From: Chiayiivirga sp.
GTDB lineage: Bacteria > Pseudomonadota > Gammaproteobacteria > Xanthomonadales > Xanthomonadaceae
Direction of reading: 5' to 3'
DNA length: 64,000 nucleotides
Assembly (NCBI GenBank): GCA_022647565.1
Contig: JALCLA010000001.1
Coordinates: forward strand, 1,475,117 to 1,539,116
Shown one piece after another: positions 26,568 to 38,406 of the stretch (its first letter is position 1; each line of letters opens with the position of its first letter). The position numbers were made by a program, and so were the translations under genes. The notes under the pieces are model-generated. The model had not been told where the DNA came from. It did no database searches and saw nothing but the letters and a program-made list of their open reading frames with translations.

Positions 26568-27038
26568 TCACGGCGCTCGCCCTTGTTGCGTCTCATCCGC
26601 AAGAAGCCGCTCGACAAGTCGGTATGCCACTCCCGGCCAGTCTGCGCCTGCGCCTTCAGATCGGTACATCAGTTCGCGCACGGCATGTGCACTGGCTCCG
26701 CGAGGATTCTCTCGTCGCGCAAGTACGCACACGTGTGCCATTTCCTGAATCGCGTTCTCCATGTGAGCAAGTTCGTCGCGGTCGCTGCGAACAGACTGAG
26801 CTACACGCCCGATACCGATGCTGATCATCCCAGCGACCAAGGCGACTCTCCAGTCGATAGCCCAGAGTAGCCCCACACAAATTGACGCTGGCACGATAGG
26901 CCAGAGGTCAGCAACAGCCTTCGTGCGATCGCGACGGGTTCGAAGTTCGGAAAAGCTCAAGGAATGCCACTGGTAGCCCGATTCGGACCCTGCCTCGGTA
27001 TGAATCGAGCGACGCCACCACGCCCTTGGGCCGATCAT
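26568..27038 (-). CDS. Hypothetical membrane protein
   Basis: About 156 residues. Two hydrophobic segments (LWPIVPASICVGLLWAI and WRVALVAGMISIGIGRVAQ) lie in a probable helical hairpin, followed by a soluble tail with ELAHMENAIQEMAHV. No family recognised. Start uncertain: ATG at 27036-27038 or in-frame ATG 27051-27053, neither with a ribosome site. The other frame upstream (near 27050-27170) also reads like protein, so a frameshift is possible. Confidence 0.4.
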   Translation of the reverse strand: MIGPRAWWRRSIHTEAGSESGYQWHSLSFSELRTRRDRTKAVADLWPIVPASICVGLLWAIDWRVALVAGMISIGIGRVAQSVRSDRDELAHMENAIQEMAHVCVLARRENPRGASAHAVRELMYRSEGAGADWPGVAYRLVERLLADETQQGRAP

Positions 27039-27203
27039 TGCGCGAGACGCCGCATGTACTGTCTGCTGATACAGACAGGCGTGAAGCAGAATTCTCTCAA
27101 GCTCGGGTACGCGAATCCCTAGGGATAGGAACTCGTGGATAGAGACTTCGAGTTCTGTAGCTGGAGTGAATACCGTGACTTGGCCGGTGAGTGGAATCCG
27201 CGG

Positions 27204-27503
27204 CTATGGCCAGACGTAGTGCTCGATGAGCTTTAAAGGCATCAAGGGCCAATGTGTTGGACCTGGTTCACCGCTTGGCATGGTCTCCAGCGGACGAAGG
27301 TTTCGGCAAAGAGTCGCGAAAACGCTGGCATGACGGTCAAAGTCCGCATCTCGGGAAGCGGACAAGGCCCTCGCCCAGTCGTCGGAGATTGACGCAACTT
27401 GGCTATGTTGCTTCAGTGGATGATCGAGATAGTACAGAGCGGCCTGTTGAAACGACTCGAATCCTTCACCGGCGGTTGCTCTGGGCTTTGCGAGGTCTTC
27501 CAT
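27204..27503 (-). CDS. Small hypothetical protein
   Basis: 99 residues, soluble, starting at ATG 27501-27503 with a good ribosome site (GGAGG, 7 bases before). Composition is mixed (GFESFQQAALYYLDHP, SASRDADFDRHASVFATLCR). No family recognised. The ribosome site is the main support. It belongs to the 25,900-27,600 block of unrecognised genes upstream of leuS. Confidence 0.5.
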   Translation of the reverse strand: MEDLAKPRATAGEGFESFQQAALYYLDHPLKQHSQVASISDDWARALSASRDADFDRHASVFATLCRNLRPLETMPSGEPGPTHWPLMPLKLIEHYVWP

Positions 27504-27584
27504 CCGCGCCTCCGAATGCTTCGAACTCCTCAGGATCCTACCGCAAGCCGTTCAGGCTGATCTGGATGAGTGCGGTTTGCCTAG

Positions 27585-30470
<2,886 letters not shown>

Positions 30471-30478
30471 GATTACCG

Positions 30479-30964
30479 ATGCGCGCACTGTTGGTTCTGG
30501 CGGTACTGATTTTGGCCGGTTGCGGCTTCCACCTGCGGCAGTCGATCGCCTTGCCGGCGGAACTTGCGGCCATCCGCGTGGAAGTGGTGGACAGCTACAG
30601 CCCGCTGCAACGCAACCTGGAGCAGGCGCTGCGCCGCTCGGGAGCCACCCTGGCGGAAGGCAAGGATGCAAGCGCCGTGCTGCGCGTGTTCGTACAGCGC
30701 ATGGATCGCCTGCCGCTGTCGGTGGGCGACACCGGCCGCGTGCAGGAATACCTGATGCGCTACACCGTGGAGTTCGAACTGGTCGACGCGCAGGGCAAGG
30801 CAGTGCTGCAGCGCCAGGGCGTGGAGCTGGAGCGCGACTACACCTTCGACACGCTGCAGGCGCTGGGCACGCCGGGCGAGGAAGAGGTGGTCAAGTCCGA
30901 ACTGGAACGCGACATGGTGCAGACCCTGCTGCGCCGCATCGACGCGGTATCGCGCGCCGGCTAG
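30479..30964 (+). CDS. lptE: LPS-assembly lipoprotein LptE
   Basis: LptE plugs the LptD barrel in the outer membrane and helps insert lipopolysaccharide. The 161-residue precursor has a lipoprotein signal, MRALLVLAVLILAGC, with Cys15 as lipidation site, then GFHLRQSIALP, the usual family start. The helical C-terminus contains ELERDMVQTLLRRIDAV. It sits between leuS and holA, the standard gammaproteobacterial place, and is surely co-transcribed. Confidence 0.92.
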   Translation: MRALLVLAVLILAGCGFHLRQSIALPAELAAIRVEVVDSYSPLQRNLEQALRRSGATLAEGKDASAVLRVFVQRMDRLPLSVGDTGRVQEYLMRYTVEFELVDAQGKAVLQRQGVELERDYTFDTLQALGTPGEEEVVKSELERDMVQTLLRRIDAVSRAG

Positions 30965-30980
30965 CGCAGGCAGGCCTCGC

Positions 30981-32009
30981 ATGCCGCTCAGCGCCACTCA
31001 GTTCGAGCAACGACTCACCGCCGATGCGCTCGCCCCGGTGTGGCTCATCGCGAGCAGCGAGCCCTTGCTGCTGCTGGAAGCCGCCGATGCCTTGCGCGCA
31101 CGTGCCAGAGCGCTGGGCCACGCCGAGCGCGAAGTGTTCGAGGCCGATGCGCGCTTTGACTGGAGCGAGCTGAAGGCGAGCCTGGCCGCGATGTCGCTGT
31201 TCGCCGCGCGCCGGGTGATCGAGGTGCGCTTGCCGACCGGGAAGCCGGGCAAGGAAGGCGGTGCGATGATCGAAGCCTGCTGCGCCGATCTGCCGCCGGA
31301 TGTCCTGCTGCTGGTGACGGCGGGCGAGTGGAGCGGCAAGCACGATGCCGCCTGGTCGCGCGCGATCGAGAAGGCCGGGGCCAGCGTCGTGCTGTGGCCG
31401 CCCAAGCCCAACGAACTGCCCGGCTGGATCGCGCGCCGGCTCAAGTCGCGCGGCATCGACGCCACGAGCGATGCGGTGGAGATCCTCGCCGCGCGCATCG
31501 AGGGCAACCTGCTCGCCGCGGCGCAGGAAGTGGACAAGCTGGTGTTGCTGAAAGGCCGGGGTCGAGTGGATGCGGCTGAGATGGAATCGCTGGTGGCGGA
31601 CAGTGCGCGCTACGACGTGTTCCGCCTTGCCGACACCGCGCTCGCCGGCGAAACCTCCCATGCACTGCGCATGCTCGCCGGGTTGCGTGGCGAGGGCGAG
31701 CAGGTGGTGCCGTTGTTGTCGTGGTTGGCAAGCCAGGTGCAGGCCCTGGTCCAGGTGTCGGCAGCGCAGGAGCGCGGCGGCAACGTGGCCAAGGCCTTTG
31801 CCGACGCGCGCGTATGGGACTCCAAGCAGCCGCTGTTCCGGCGCGCCATCGGGCGCGGCAGCGCCGCGCATTTCGAGCGCTTGCTCGGCGATTGCGCGCG
31901 CATCGACAAGATCAGCAAGGGCCGCGCCGAGGGCGATCCCTGGCGCGAACTGGAACGCCTCGTGGTAGGGATCGCGGCGCCGCGCGCCTTGCCGCGCGTG
32001 CCTCAGTAG
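30981..32009 (+). CDS. holA: DNA polymerase III subunit delta
   Basis: HolA is the clamp-loader subunit that opens the beta sliding clamp. The 342-residue protein has the beta-binding region near LLEAADALRARA, the AAA-like core with SLFAARRVIEVRLPTGKPG, and the collar domain ending in ELERLVVGIAA. It lies 16 bases after lptE. Its last 7 bases overlap the 3' end of the opposing tail-fibre-like gene. Confidence 0.92.
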   Translation: MPLSATQFEQRLTADALAPVWLIASSEPLLLLEAADALRARARALGHAEREVFEADARFDWSELKASLAAMSLFAARRVIEVRLPTGKPGKEGGAMIEACCADLPPDVLLLVTAGEWSGKHDAAWSRAIEKAGASVVLWPPKPNELPGWIARRLKSRGIDATSDAVEILAARIEGNLLAAAQEVDKLVLLKGRGRVDAAEMESLVADSARYDVFRLADTALAGETSHALRMLAGLRGEGEQVVPLLSWLASQVQALVQVSAAQERGGNVAKAFADARVWDSKQPLFRRAIGRGSAAHFERLLGDCARIDKISKGRAEGDPWRELERLVVGIAAPRALPRVPQ

Positions 32010-33763
32010 CGGTCGCGCAGGATCCGCTGCTCCAGCCGTTGCAGCCGTGCGCGCAGTTCGGCGTTGTCGCGCTCCAGCGATTCGATCCTCGCATCGCTCG
32101 ACAGTTTCAGTTCGCGCAAGGCCTCCACGGTCAGGGCCTCGAAGCCCTGGATGGTGAGCTGGCGGTAGCCCTGCGCATCGTTGCCCACCCATTCGGGGAA
32201 CACGCGCTCGACTTCCTGCGCGATGAAGCCGGTCTTGCGTCCGGCGCTGTAGTTGCCGAAGTCGACGTCATCCCGGTATTCGTAGCTCACGCCTTGCAGG
32301 TTTAGCAGGCGATCAAGCACGCCGCGCAAGGGACGCACCTCGCGCTTCAGTCGCGCATCCGACCAGGTGGTCCAGGCGTTGGCCGGGGTCGAGGCCGTGC
32401 CGTGGATCGCGACGTTGCGGAACATGTCGATGTGCCCGCCGGCGTTGAACAGCATGTAGTCGTAGTAGGTGCTGCCGCCGTCGTAACGCGCGATGTACAT
32501 CGCGGCGTTGGAGTTGTCGGTGCCGAAGACGGCGAAGTTGAAGCCGGTGTTGCCAGTGCCCGACTTGACCCACACATCGGTACTGGAGTTGTTGCGCGAA
32601 CCGAGCACTACATCGGTACTGGCCGGAATCGTGTTGGCGTTGAAGCCGATGCCGCCCGGCGCGCGTGCGATGAACTGCCCGGCCCCGGTGGAGGCGAAGG
32701 CGTTGGTCTGGCCCGACCAGACGAAACTGTTGTTGTGCAGGGCCTGTGCATTGCGGCCGGCGGCAAGGCTGTGCGCACCGGCCGCGCTGTTGCTGAATCC
32801 ACCGGGGACGGCCGCGCCTTCACCCGAGGCCGTGTTGGTCTGGCCTCCGGCGATCGTTGCCACGGCACCGCTGGCGGTGTTGAAGAAGCCGCCCCCGATG
32901 CTGCCGTACTGGTGCGAGTTGTTCGGTCCGTCGTCAGTGCCGACGGTGTTGCCGATGCCGCCTGCCACCGTGCCGCCATTGTCGTACGCGGCGTTGTCGC
33001 CACTGCCCGCGCCGAACAGCGTGGCCCAACCGCCGCCGCCGATGGTGGCGGCCGTCGCGTTCGGTCCGATGGTATTGCCCGGATCGCCCAGCAGGACATT
33101 GGTCAGCTGGTGGCCCGAGAACCGCGCCACGCGTGCGCCATTCACGCGCAACTCCAGCGGCTGGTTGTCGCTGCTGCCCAGCACGGCGGGCGCGCCGAAG
33201 GCGTTGCCGCCCTGCAAGAAGGCGTTCGCGGGGCCACTGGCATCGGCAGCGCAGACCGGCAGGCCGAGGCTGGTGATTCCGCGCAGGAACTGCCCGGCGG
33301 GGCAATCGGCCGTGAGGCGGCGCTGCACCTGACCGTCGTTGATCTGGAGCGCGCCGACGCTGCCGTTGGCCACGGTGAGCGCCACCAGCGCGCCGGGCGC
33401 CGAGGTCAGCGCCTGGCGCGGTTCGAGCACGGTGAACGCGACGGCACCGGGTTGGCGCACGCTCACTTCCAGATAGCGCGGCGCGCCGTTCATCACTCCC
33501 GCCAGTCCCTCGATCGCGGTGGTGAAACGCCCCCCGACCACCGGCACCGGCGCGCCCGGGGCGTAGCTCAGCAGGACATTGCCCGCCCCGGAGGGCGTGT
33601 CCAGAACGCGGAAACTGAACTCGAAGTCGCCACTGGCCAGGCCTTGCGTGGTCTTCAGCTCGCCCTGGTAGGTCACGGCGGTCGATTGCGCCTGCGCGGC
33701 GTTTCCATGCAGCGCGGCGGCGATCAGCAGGAACAGGACGAACGGACGCAGGCGGTCGGACAT
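32003..33763 (-). CDS. Secreted protein with head repeats and C-terminal S74 chaperone domain
   Basis: A 586-residue exported protein. Start ATG 33761-33763 with GGAG upstream; signal peptide FVLFLLIAAALHGNAAQAQ. Residues about 40-190 form a beta-rich domain. About 280-400 hold glycine-rich repeats like those of YadA-type heads (GGGFFNTASGAVATIAGGQT, NTASGEGAAVPGGFSNSAAG). The C-terminal 110 residues are a peptidase S74 intramolecular chaperone: SDARLKREVRPL with the conserved Ser/Lys, then GFIAQEVERVFPEWV and a coiled coil (ARIESLERDNAELRARLQRL). Such domains trimerise and cut themselves off. It is inserted opposite to the holA-nadD run. Confidence 0.85.
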   Translation of the reverse strand: MSDRLRPFVLFLLIAAALHGNAAQAQSTAVTYQGELKTTQGLASGDFEFSFRVLDTPSGAGNVLLSYAPGAPVPVVGGRFTTAIEGLAGVMNGAPRYLEVSVRQPGAVAFTVLEPRQALTSAPGALVALTVANGSVGALQINDGQVQRRLTADCPAGQFLRGITSLGLPVCAADASGPANAFLQGGNAFGAPAVLGSSDNQPLELRVNGARVARFSGHQLTNVLLGDPGNTIGPNATAATIGGGGWATLFGAGSGDNAAYDNGGTVAGGIGNTVGTDDGPNNSHQYGSIGGGFFNTASGAVATIAGGQTNTASGEGAAVPGGFSNSAAGAHSLAAGRNAQALHNNSFVWSGQTNAFASTGAGQFIARAPGGIGFNANTIPASTDVVLGSRNNSSTDVWVKSGTGNTGFNFAVFGTDNSNAAMYIARYDGGSTYYDYMLFNAGGHIDMFRNVAIHGTASTPANAWTTWSDARLKREVRPLRGVLDRLLNLQGVSYEYRDDVDFGNYSAGRKTGFIAQEVERVFPEWVGNDAQGYRQLTIQGFEALTVEALRELKLSSDARIESLERDNAELRARLQRLEQRILRDRY

Positions 33764-33838
33764 TGCAGTGACTCCGGGAGGGATCGCTTCCCCATACGCG
33801 CTGCGACGCCCGAAACCGTCAGCGGCTACCATGCCGCG

Positions 33839-34522
33839 ATGCATCTGCACCTGAATTACGGCGGCACCTTCGATCCCATCCACAACGGTCATCTCGAGGT
33901 GGCCCGCTCGGCGGCGGAGCAGCTGGGTGCGGTGGTGCATCTGGTGCCCTGCGCCGATCCGGCGCATCGGGCGCGCCCGGTGGCCAACGCCGCGCAGCGC
34001 GCGCACATGGTGCAGCTGGCCATCGGTGACGACCCGCGCCTGGCCCTGGATCGACGCGAACTACGCCGACCCGGCGCCAGCTACACCCTCGACACCCTGC
34101 GCGAACTGCGCGCCGAACTCGGCCCGGACGTCGCCATCGCCTGCCTGATCGGAGCCGACGCGTTTCGCGGCTTGCCGAGCTGGCGTGGCTGGCACGAACT
34201 GTTCGCCTTGGGGCACATCATCGCGCTGACCCGACCGGGCCACAGCCTCGAACGACTGGAACCGATGCTCGAACACGAGATCGCGCCGCGTCGCCGGGAA
34301 CTCCACGCCGCCTTGCGCGAACAGGCTGCCGGCTTGGTGCTTGAACTCGCCGTGCCGGCCTGGGAGGTGTCGTCCACCGAGGTGCGTGCCGGCTTGGCCG
34401 CTGGACTCGACCAGCAGAACTGGGTGCCGCGTCCGGTTCTCGAATGGATTGCCGCCCATGCGCTGTACCCATCGGTCGCGCGCGAACAACCCGGCGTGCC
34501 GCCTACTCGAAGCCATTCATGA
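33839..34522 (+). CDS. nadD: Nicotinate-nucleotide adenylyltransferase
   Basis: NadD makes nicotinate adenine dinucleotide from NaMN and ATP in NAD synthesis. The 227-residue protein starts with YGGTFDPIHNGHL, the nucleotidyltransferase motif, and ends with the ISSTxxR-type motif as VSSTEVRAGL. Start ATG 33839-33841. The last 20 bases overlap the opposing discoidin-domain gene. A secreted-protein gene separates it from holA, so its promoter must lie in the 75-bp gap before it. Confidence 0.94.
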   Translation: MHLHLNYGGTFDPIHNGHLEVARSAAEQLGAVVHLVPCADPAHRARPVANAAQRAHMVQLAIGDDPRLALDRRELRRPGASYTLDTLRELRAELGPDVAIACLIGADAFRGLPSWRGWHELFALGHIIALTRPGHSLERLEPMLEHEIAPRRRELHAALREQAAGLVLELAVPAWEVSSTEVRAGLAAGLDQQNWVPRPVLEWIAAHALYPSVAREQPGVPPTRSHS

Positions 34523-34997
34523 ACACGGTGTCCGAATACGCCTCCAGTTCGATCAGGCCGGCGTAAGCGGACTGCGAGTTCCCCGAATGGAATCGCAGGT
34601 AGCGCGCCGGAACCGGTTCGGGCAGGTCCACCGTGATCGCGGGATGGATCGGAAATGTCGCACTTCCCTGGTCCAGTGCCGTCCAGTTTCCACCGTCGAG
34701 AGAGGCGGAGATGGCGTAGTTCTCCGCCTGGATGACGCGCAGGACCAGTTGGTTCAGGAGATGGGTGCTGCCAAGGTCGACGACGCATTCGGCCTCGCTC
34801 GTGGTTCCCTGATATGACCACCACGCCGCAACGACATCGCCATCGACGACCCACTCCGGCTCTCCTGCCGCCGTCTCGGTGAGTGGCATGACCGGCTTTC
34901 CCAAGGCGACATTGACCGAACCCTGTGCGTTGGCGTGTGGAGCTGCCAGCAGGACGGCCAGGAAAAAAGTGGCATTCATCAAGGTCATGTTGCGCAT
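34503..34997 (-). CDS. Secreted F5/8 type C (discoidin-like) protein with GFE tail
   Basis: A 164-residue exported protein. ATG 34995-34997 follows GAGG. Signal peptide TLMNATFFLAVLLAAPHANA, then a jelly-roll domain of the discoidin type: NVALGKPVM, EWVVDGDVVAAWWS, ECVVDLGSTHLLNQLVLRVI and PARYLRFHSGN. Such domains bind sugars or lipids. It ends TVFMNGFE, the tail shared with other exported proteins here. It sits opposite to nadD and rsfS. Confidence 0.75.
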   Translation of the reverse strand: MRNMTLMNATFFLAVLLAAPHANAQGSVNVALGKPVMPLTETAAGEPEWVVDGDVVAAWWSYQGTTSEAECVVDLGSTHLLNQLVLRVIQAENYAISASLDGGNWTALDQGSATFPIHPAITVDLPEPVPARYLRFHSGNSQSAYAGLIELEAYSDTVFMNGFE

Positions 34998-35319
34998 GGG
35001 CGTACCTCGTCGGCTGTGGGTGGGCTTCCGTTGATTCCAGGGTTCCTCACTCCTGATGTTGGGCGTCACCCGCAACGGGGCAAGCGGGGTGGCGGAAGAG
35101 AACAGGTCACAAGCCGCGCTCGAACCTCCCGCGTCGCCTGCAGCCGCGACACGTAGAGAGGTCGCGGCCTTCGCACGCGACCACGAACCTTGCGTCGCGG
35201 CGGAAATTGCGCCCATACTTCCGGCGACGGTCGCAGCCGCGTCCGTCAGGGTCTTCCCGGACGACCCACGTGGCCGTCGTGGAGGGCGCATCCATCCAGC
35301 CCAGCGAGGTCTAACGCGA
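34998..35319. other. Gap between the discoidin gene and rsfS
   Basis: 322 bases with no convincing gene on either strand. It should contain the divergent promoters for the discoidin-domain gene and for rsfS. I see no clear promoter motif, repeat or RNA gene. Confidence 0.5.
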
Positions 35320-35733
35320 TTGACTCCCCGTCCTGCAGTCGCCGCCCGTAAGCAAGCCGTTTCTTCCCAACCCGCTCCCGACTTGCGCCAGCAGGTGCAT
35401 GCCGCCCTCGAGGAGCTCAAAGCCCGCGACGTGAAGGAAATCGACGTCCGCGGCAAGACCGGAATCACCGACTGGATGGTGATCGCCTCCGGCACCTCCA
35501 CCCGACACGTCAAATCGATTGCCGATGAAGTGGCGCGCTTCGCCAAGCGCATCGGCGTGCCGCCGATCGGCATGGAGGGCGAACGCGAAGCCGAGTGGGT
35601 GCTGGTGGACCTGGGTGATGTCATCGTCCACGTGATGTTGCCGCGCGTGCGCGAGGTCTACGCGCTCGAACGCCTGTGGGGCGTGGGCGACGAGCCGCCT
35701 GCGTCGGACGACGACACCGCCACGGCGCACTGA
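35320..35733 (+). CDS. rsfS: Ribosomal silencing factor RsfS
   Basis: RsfS binds ribosomal protein L14 and blocks subunit joining when nutrients are low. The core is [38 protein letters not shown] and [21 protein letters not shown] set the start at TTG 35320-35322, with GAGG 10 bases upstream, giving 137 residues; the frame is open to 35056, but no ATG precedes the domain closely. The C-terminal tail is acidic (DDDTATAH). It is followed 11 bases later by rlmH, as usual. Confidence 0.9.
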   Translation: MTPRPAVAARKQAVSSQPAPDLRQQVHAALEELKARDVKEIDVRGKTGITDWMVIASGTSTRHVKSIADEVARFAKRIGVPPIGMEGEREAEWVLVDLGDVIVHVMLPRVREVYALERLWGVGDEPPASDDDTATAH

Positions 35734-35744
35734 ACGGTGCCGCG

Positions 35745-36215
35745 ATGAAGGCGCGCCTGATCGCGGTGGGCGAGGGCGCGCCGGAATGGGTGTCGGCCGG
35801 TTTTTCCGAGTACCGCAAGCGGCTCTCGCACTGGTTGCCGCTGGATCTGGTCGAGGTCGCGCCAGGCCTGCGCGGCAAGGGGCGTGATGCACAACGCGCG
35901 ATGCAGGAAGAAGGCGCGCGCGTCCTGGCGGCGCTGCCGAAGAACGCGCTGCTGGTGACACTGGACGGGCGCGGCAAACCGCACAGCTCGGAACAGCTCG
36001 CGCAGCGGATGGAGTTCTGGCGCACGCAAGGCCGGGATCTGGCCTTCCTGATCGGCGGCCCCGAGGGACATGCCCCCGAAGTGTTGGCCGCAGCGCATGA
36101 AACCTGGTCGCTGGGGCCGCTCACCTTGCCGCACATGCTGGTGCGCCTGCTGGTGGCCGAGCAGCTCTATCGCGCCTGCTCGATTCTGGCCAACCATCCG
36201 TACCACCGCGCGTGA
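35745..36215 (+). CDS. rlmH: 23S rRNA pseudouridine-1915 N3-methyltransferase
   Basis: RlmH methylates a pseudouridine in helix 69 of 23S rRNA using SAM. It is a 156-residue SPOUT enzyme (E. coli 155). It begins MKARLIAVGEGAPEWV; the SAM-knot motifs are LVTLDGRGK, AFLIGGPEGH, and the C-terminal LPHMLVRLLVAEQLYRA plus NHPYHR. Start ATG 35745. It follows rsfS closely, as in most proteobacteria. Confidence 0.95.
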   Translation: MKARLIAVGEGAPEWVSAGFSEYRKRLSHWLPLDLVEVAPGLRGKGRDAQRAMQEEGARVLAALPKNALLVTLDGRGKPHSSEQLAQRMEFWRTQGRDLAFLIGGPEGHAPEVLAAAHETWSLGPLTLPHMLVRLLVAEQLYRACSILANHPYHRA

Positions 36216-36295
36216 GCGGCGACTTTCGTGCCCGGCATCGCGCTTCGCAACGAAACGCGAACATGATCGCGCGGCGGGCTTGTTAAACTCGCCCG

Positions 36296-36865
36296 ATGCT
36301 CCATCTCGCCTCGCAATCACCCCGCCGCCGCCAGTTGCTGGAACAGCTCGGCCTCGATTTCGGCGTGATCGAGGTCGAGGTGCCGGAGCAGCGCGGAGCC
36401 GGCGAACCCGCGCTGGACTACGTCAGTCGGGTGGCGCGCGAGAAGGCGGGGGCGGGTTTGCTCACCTTGGGAGGTGCGCCCGGGGCCGTGGTGCTGGGCG
36501 CGGATACCGAAGTCATCCTCGACGACCAGGTCTTCGGCAAGCCGGCCAATGCCGTGGATGCCGCGGTGATGCTGCGCTGGCTGTCGGGCCGCACCCACCA
36601 GGCCGTGACTGCCGTCTGGGTGGTGAGCGCGGCGCGCGAAGCGCAGGCGCTATGCGTGTCGGAAGTGCGCTTCGCGCACCTGAGCGATGCGCAGATCCGC
36701 GATTACATCGCGAGCGGCGAGCCTTTCGGTCGCGCCGGTGCCTATGCGATCCAGGGACGTGCCGCGGCTTTCATCGAGCACCTGTCGGGCAGCTACTCGG
36801 GCGTGATGGGCTTGCCCCTGCACGAGACCGCAATGCTGCTGCGCGAATTCGGTGTCATGACGTGA
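36296..36865 (+). CDS. maf: Maf-type nucleoside triphosphate pyrophosphatase
   Basis: Maf proteins remove dTTP/UTP or modified nucleotides and limit mutation and division errors. The 189-residue protein has LHLASQSPRRRQLL at the start, LGADTEVILDDQVFGKP in the middle and SGSYSGVMGLPLHET at the end. Its place before rng matches YhdE, the dTTP/UTP-specific branch. It begins 80 bases after rlmH. Confidence 0.92.
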   Translation: MLHLASQSPRRRQLLEQLGLDFGVIEVEVPEQRGAGEPALDYVSRVAREKAGAGLLTLGGAPGAVVLGADTEVILDDQVFGKPANAVDAAVMLRWLSGRTHQAVTAVWVVSAAREAQALCVSEVRFAHLSDAQIRDYIASGEPFGRAGAYAIQGRAAAFIEHLSGSYSGVMGLPLHETAMLLREFGVMT

Positions 36866-36912
36866 CGGCCGCGCTGGCGCAGTCGCGCAAACAGGGAAGG
36901 TAGGGCGCGATC

Positions 36913-38394
36913 ATGTCCGAAGAGATACTCATCAATGTCACGCCGCGCGAGACCCGCGTGGCCGTGGTCGAGAACGGCATGCTGCAGGAGGTGCACATCG
37001 AACGCACTTCGCGGCGTGGCTACGTCGGCAACATCTACAAGGGCCGCGTGCTGCGGGTGATGCCGGGAATGCAGGCCGCGTTCGTGGACATCGGCCTGGA
37101 GCGCGCCGCCTTCCTGCATGCCTCGGACATCCTGCGCGCCGCGCCGGCGGAATCGGGCGAAGGCGAGGAGCCGGCACCCGCCACGCCGACGCCGCCGATC
37201 GCGGAACTGGTGCGCGATGGCCAGGAAGTGATCGTGCAGGTGGTGAAGGATCCGATCGGCACCAAGGGCGCGCGCCTCACCGCGCAGCTCAGCATTCCCT
37301 CGCGCTACCTGGTGTTGCTGCCATACGGCCGCGTGCTGGGCGTGTCGGCGCGGATCGAGGACGAGGCCGAGCGCATGCGCCTCAAGTCCACCCTGGGCGA
37401 GCTGATCCGCGAAGCGCCGTTCGGCTACATCGTGCGCACCAACGCCGAGGGCCAGGCCGCAGAGGCCCTGGGCGAGGACGTGGCCTATCTCGGCAAGGCC
37501 TGGGAGGCGATCCAGGCCGCGATGGGCCCGGCCGCGCTGGGCAGTTGCATCTACGAAGACCTGTCCTTGCCCTTGCGTGCGCTGCGCGACCTGATGCGCC
37601 GCGACGTGGAGAAGGTGCGGGTCGATTCACGCGAAACCCTGGAACGGACGCAACGCTTCGCCGCCCAGTTCATGCCCGATTTGGCCGAGCGGGTCGAACA
37701 TTACCCCGGCGAGCGCCCGATCTTCGACCTCTACGGCGTGGAGGACGAGATCCAGCGCGCGATGCAGAAGGAGGTGCCGCTGAAATCCGGCGGCTACCTC
37801 ATCGTCGACCAGACCGAGGCGATGACCACCATCGACGTCAATACCGGCGCCTTCCTTGGGCACCGAAATCTGGAGGAAACCGTCTACCGCACCAACCTGG
37901 AGGCGGCGCAGGCGGCCGCGCGCCAGCTGCGCCTGCGCAACCTGGGCGGCATCGTCATCATCGACTTCATCGACATGACCGACGCCGAGCACAAGCGCCA
38001 GGTGCAAAGGCAGCTGGAGAAGGCGCTGGCGCACGACCACGCCAAGACCACGGTCTACGATTTCTCGCCGCTGGGCCTGGTGGAGATGACGCGCAAGCGC
38101 ACCACCGAGAGCCTGGAGCGGCAGCTGTGCGAGCCCTGCCACACCTGCGGCGGACGCGGCAGCCTCAAGACCGCGGAAACGGTGTGCTACGAGATCTTCC
38201 GCGAGATCACCCGTGCGGTGCGCCAGTTCGAGGCGCAGAAGCTGCTGGTGCTGGCCTCGCCCAAGGTGGTGGCGCGCATCCTGGACGAGGAATCCGGCGC
38301 CGTCGCGGAACTGGAGGAATTCATCGGCAAGACCATCCGCTTCCAGTCCGACGACCAGTACGCGCAAGAGCAGTATGACGTCGTGCTGCTCTGA
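36913..38394 (+). CDS. rng: Ribonuclease G
   Basis: RNase G matures the 5' end of 16S rRNA and decays mRNAs. The 493-residue protein has an S1 RNA-binding domain (about 35-125, GYVGNIYKGRVLRVMPGMQA) carrying a Glu/Pro/Ala-rich insertion, the catalytic aspartates in TIDVNTGAFLG and IIDFIDM, and the zinc-link motif CEPCHTCGGRG. The C-terminus ends at YDVVLL without the long RNase E scaffold, which separates it from RNase E. Confidence 0.95.
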   Translation: MSEEILINVTPRETRVAVVENGMLQEVHIERTSRRGYVGNIYKGRVLRVMPGMQAAFVDIGLERAAFLHASDILRAAPAESGEGEEPAPATPTPPIAELVRDGQEVIVQVVKDPIGTKGARLTAQLSIPSRYLVLLPYGRVLGVSARIEDEAERMRLKSTLGELIREAPFGYIVRTNAEGQAAEALGEDVAYLGKAWEAIQAAMGPAALGSCIYEDLSLPLRALRDLMRRDVEKVRVDSRETLERTQRFAAQFMPDLAERVEHYPGERPIFDLYGVEDEIQRAMQKEVPLKSGGYLIVDQTEAMTTIDVNTGAFLGHRNLEETVYRTNLEAAQAAARQLRLRNLGGIVIIDFIDMTDAEHKRQVQRQLEKALAHDHAKTTVYDFSPLGLVEMTRKRTTESLERQLCEPCHTCGGRGSLKTAETVCYEIFREITRAVRQFEAQKLLVLASPKVVARILDEESGAVAELEEFIGKTIRFQSDDQYAQEQYDVVLL

Positions 38395-38406
38395 CGCTGT
38401 CCGAAT

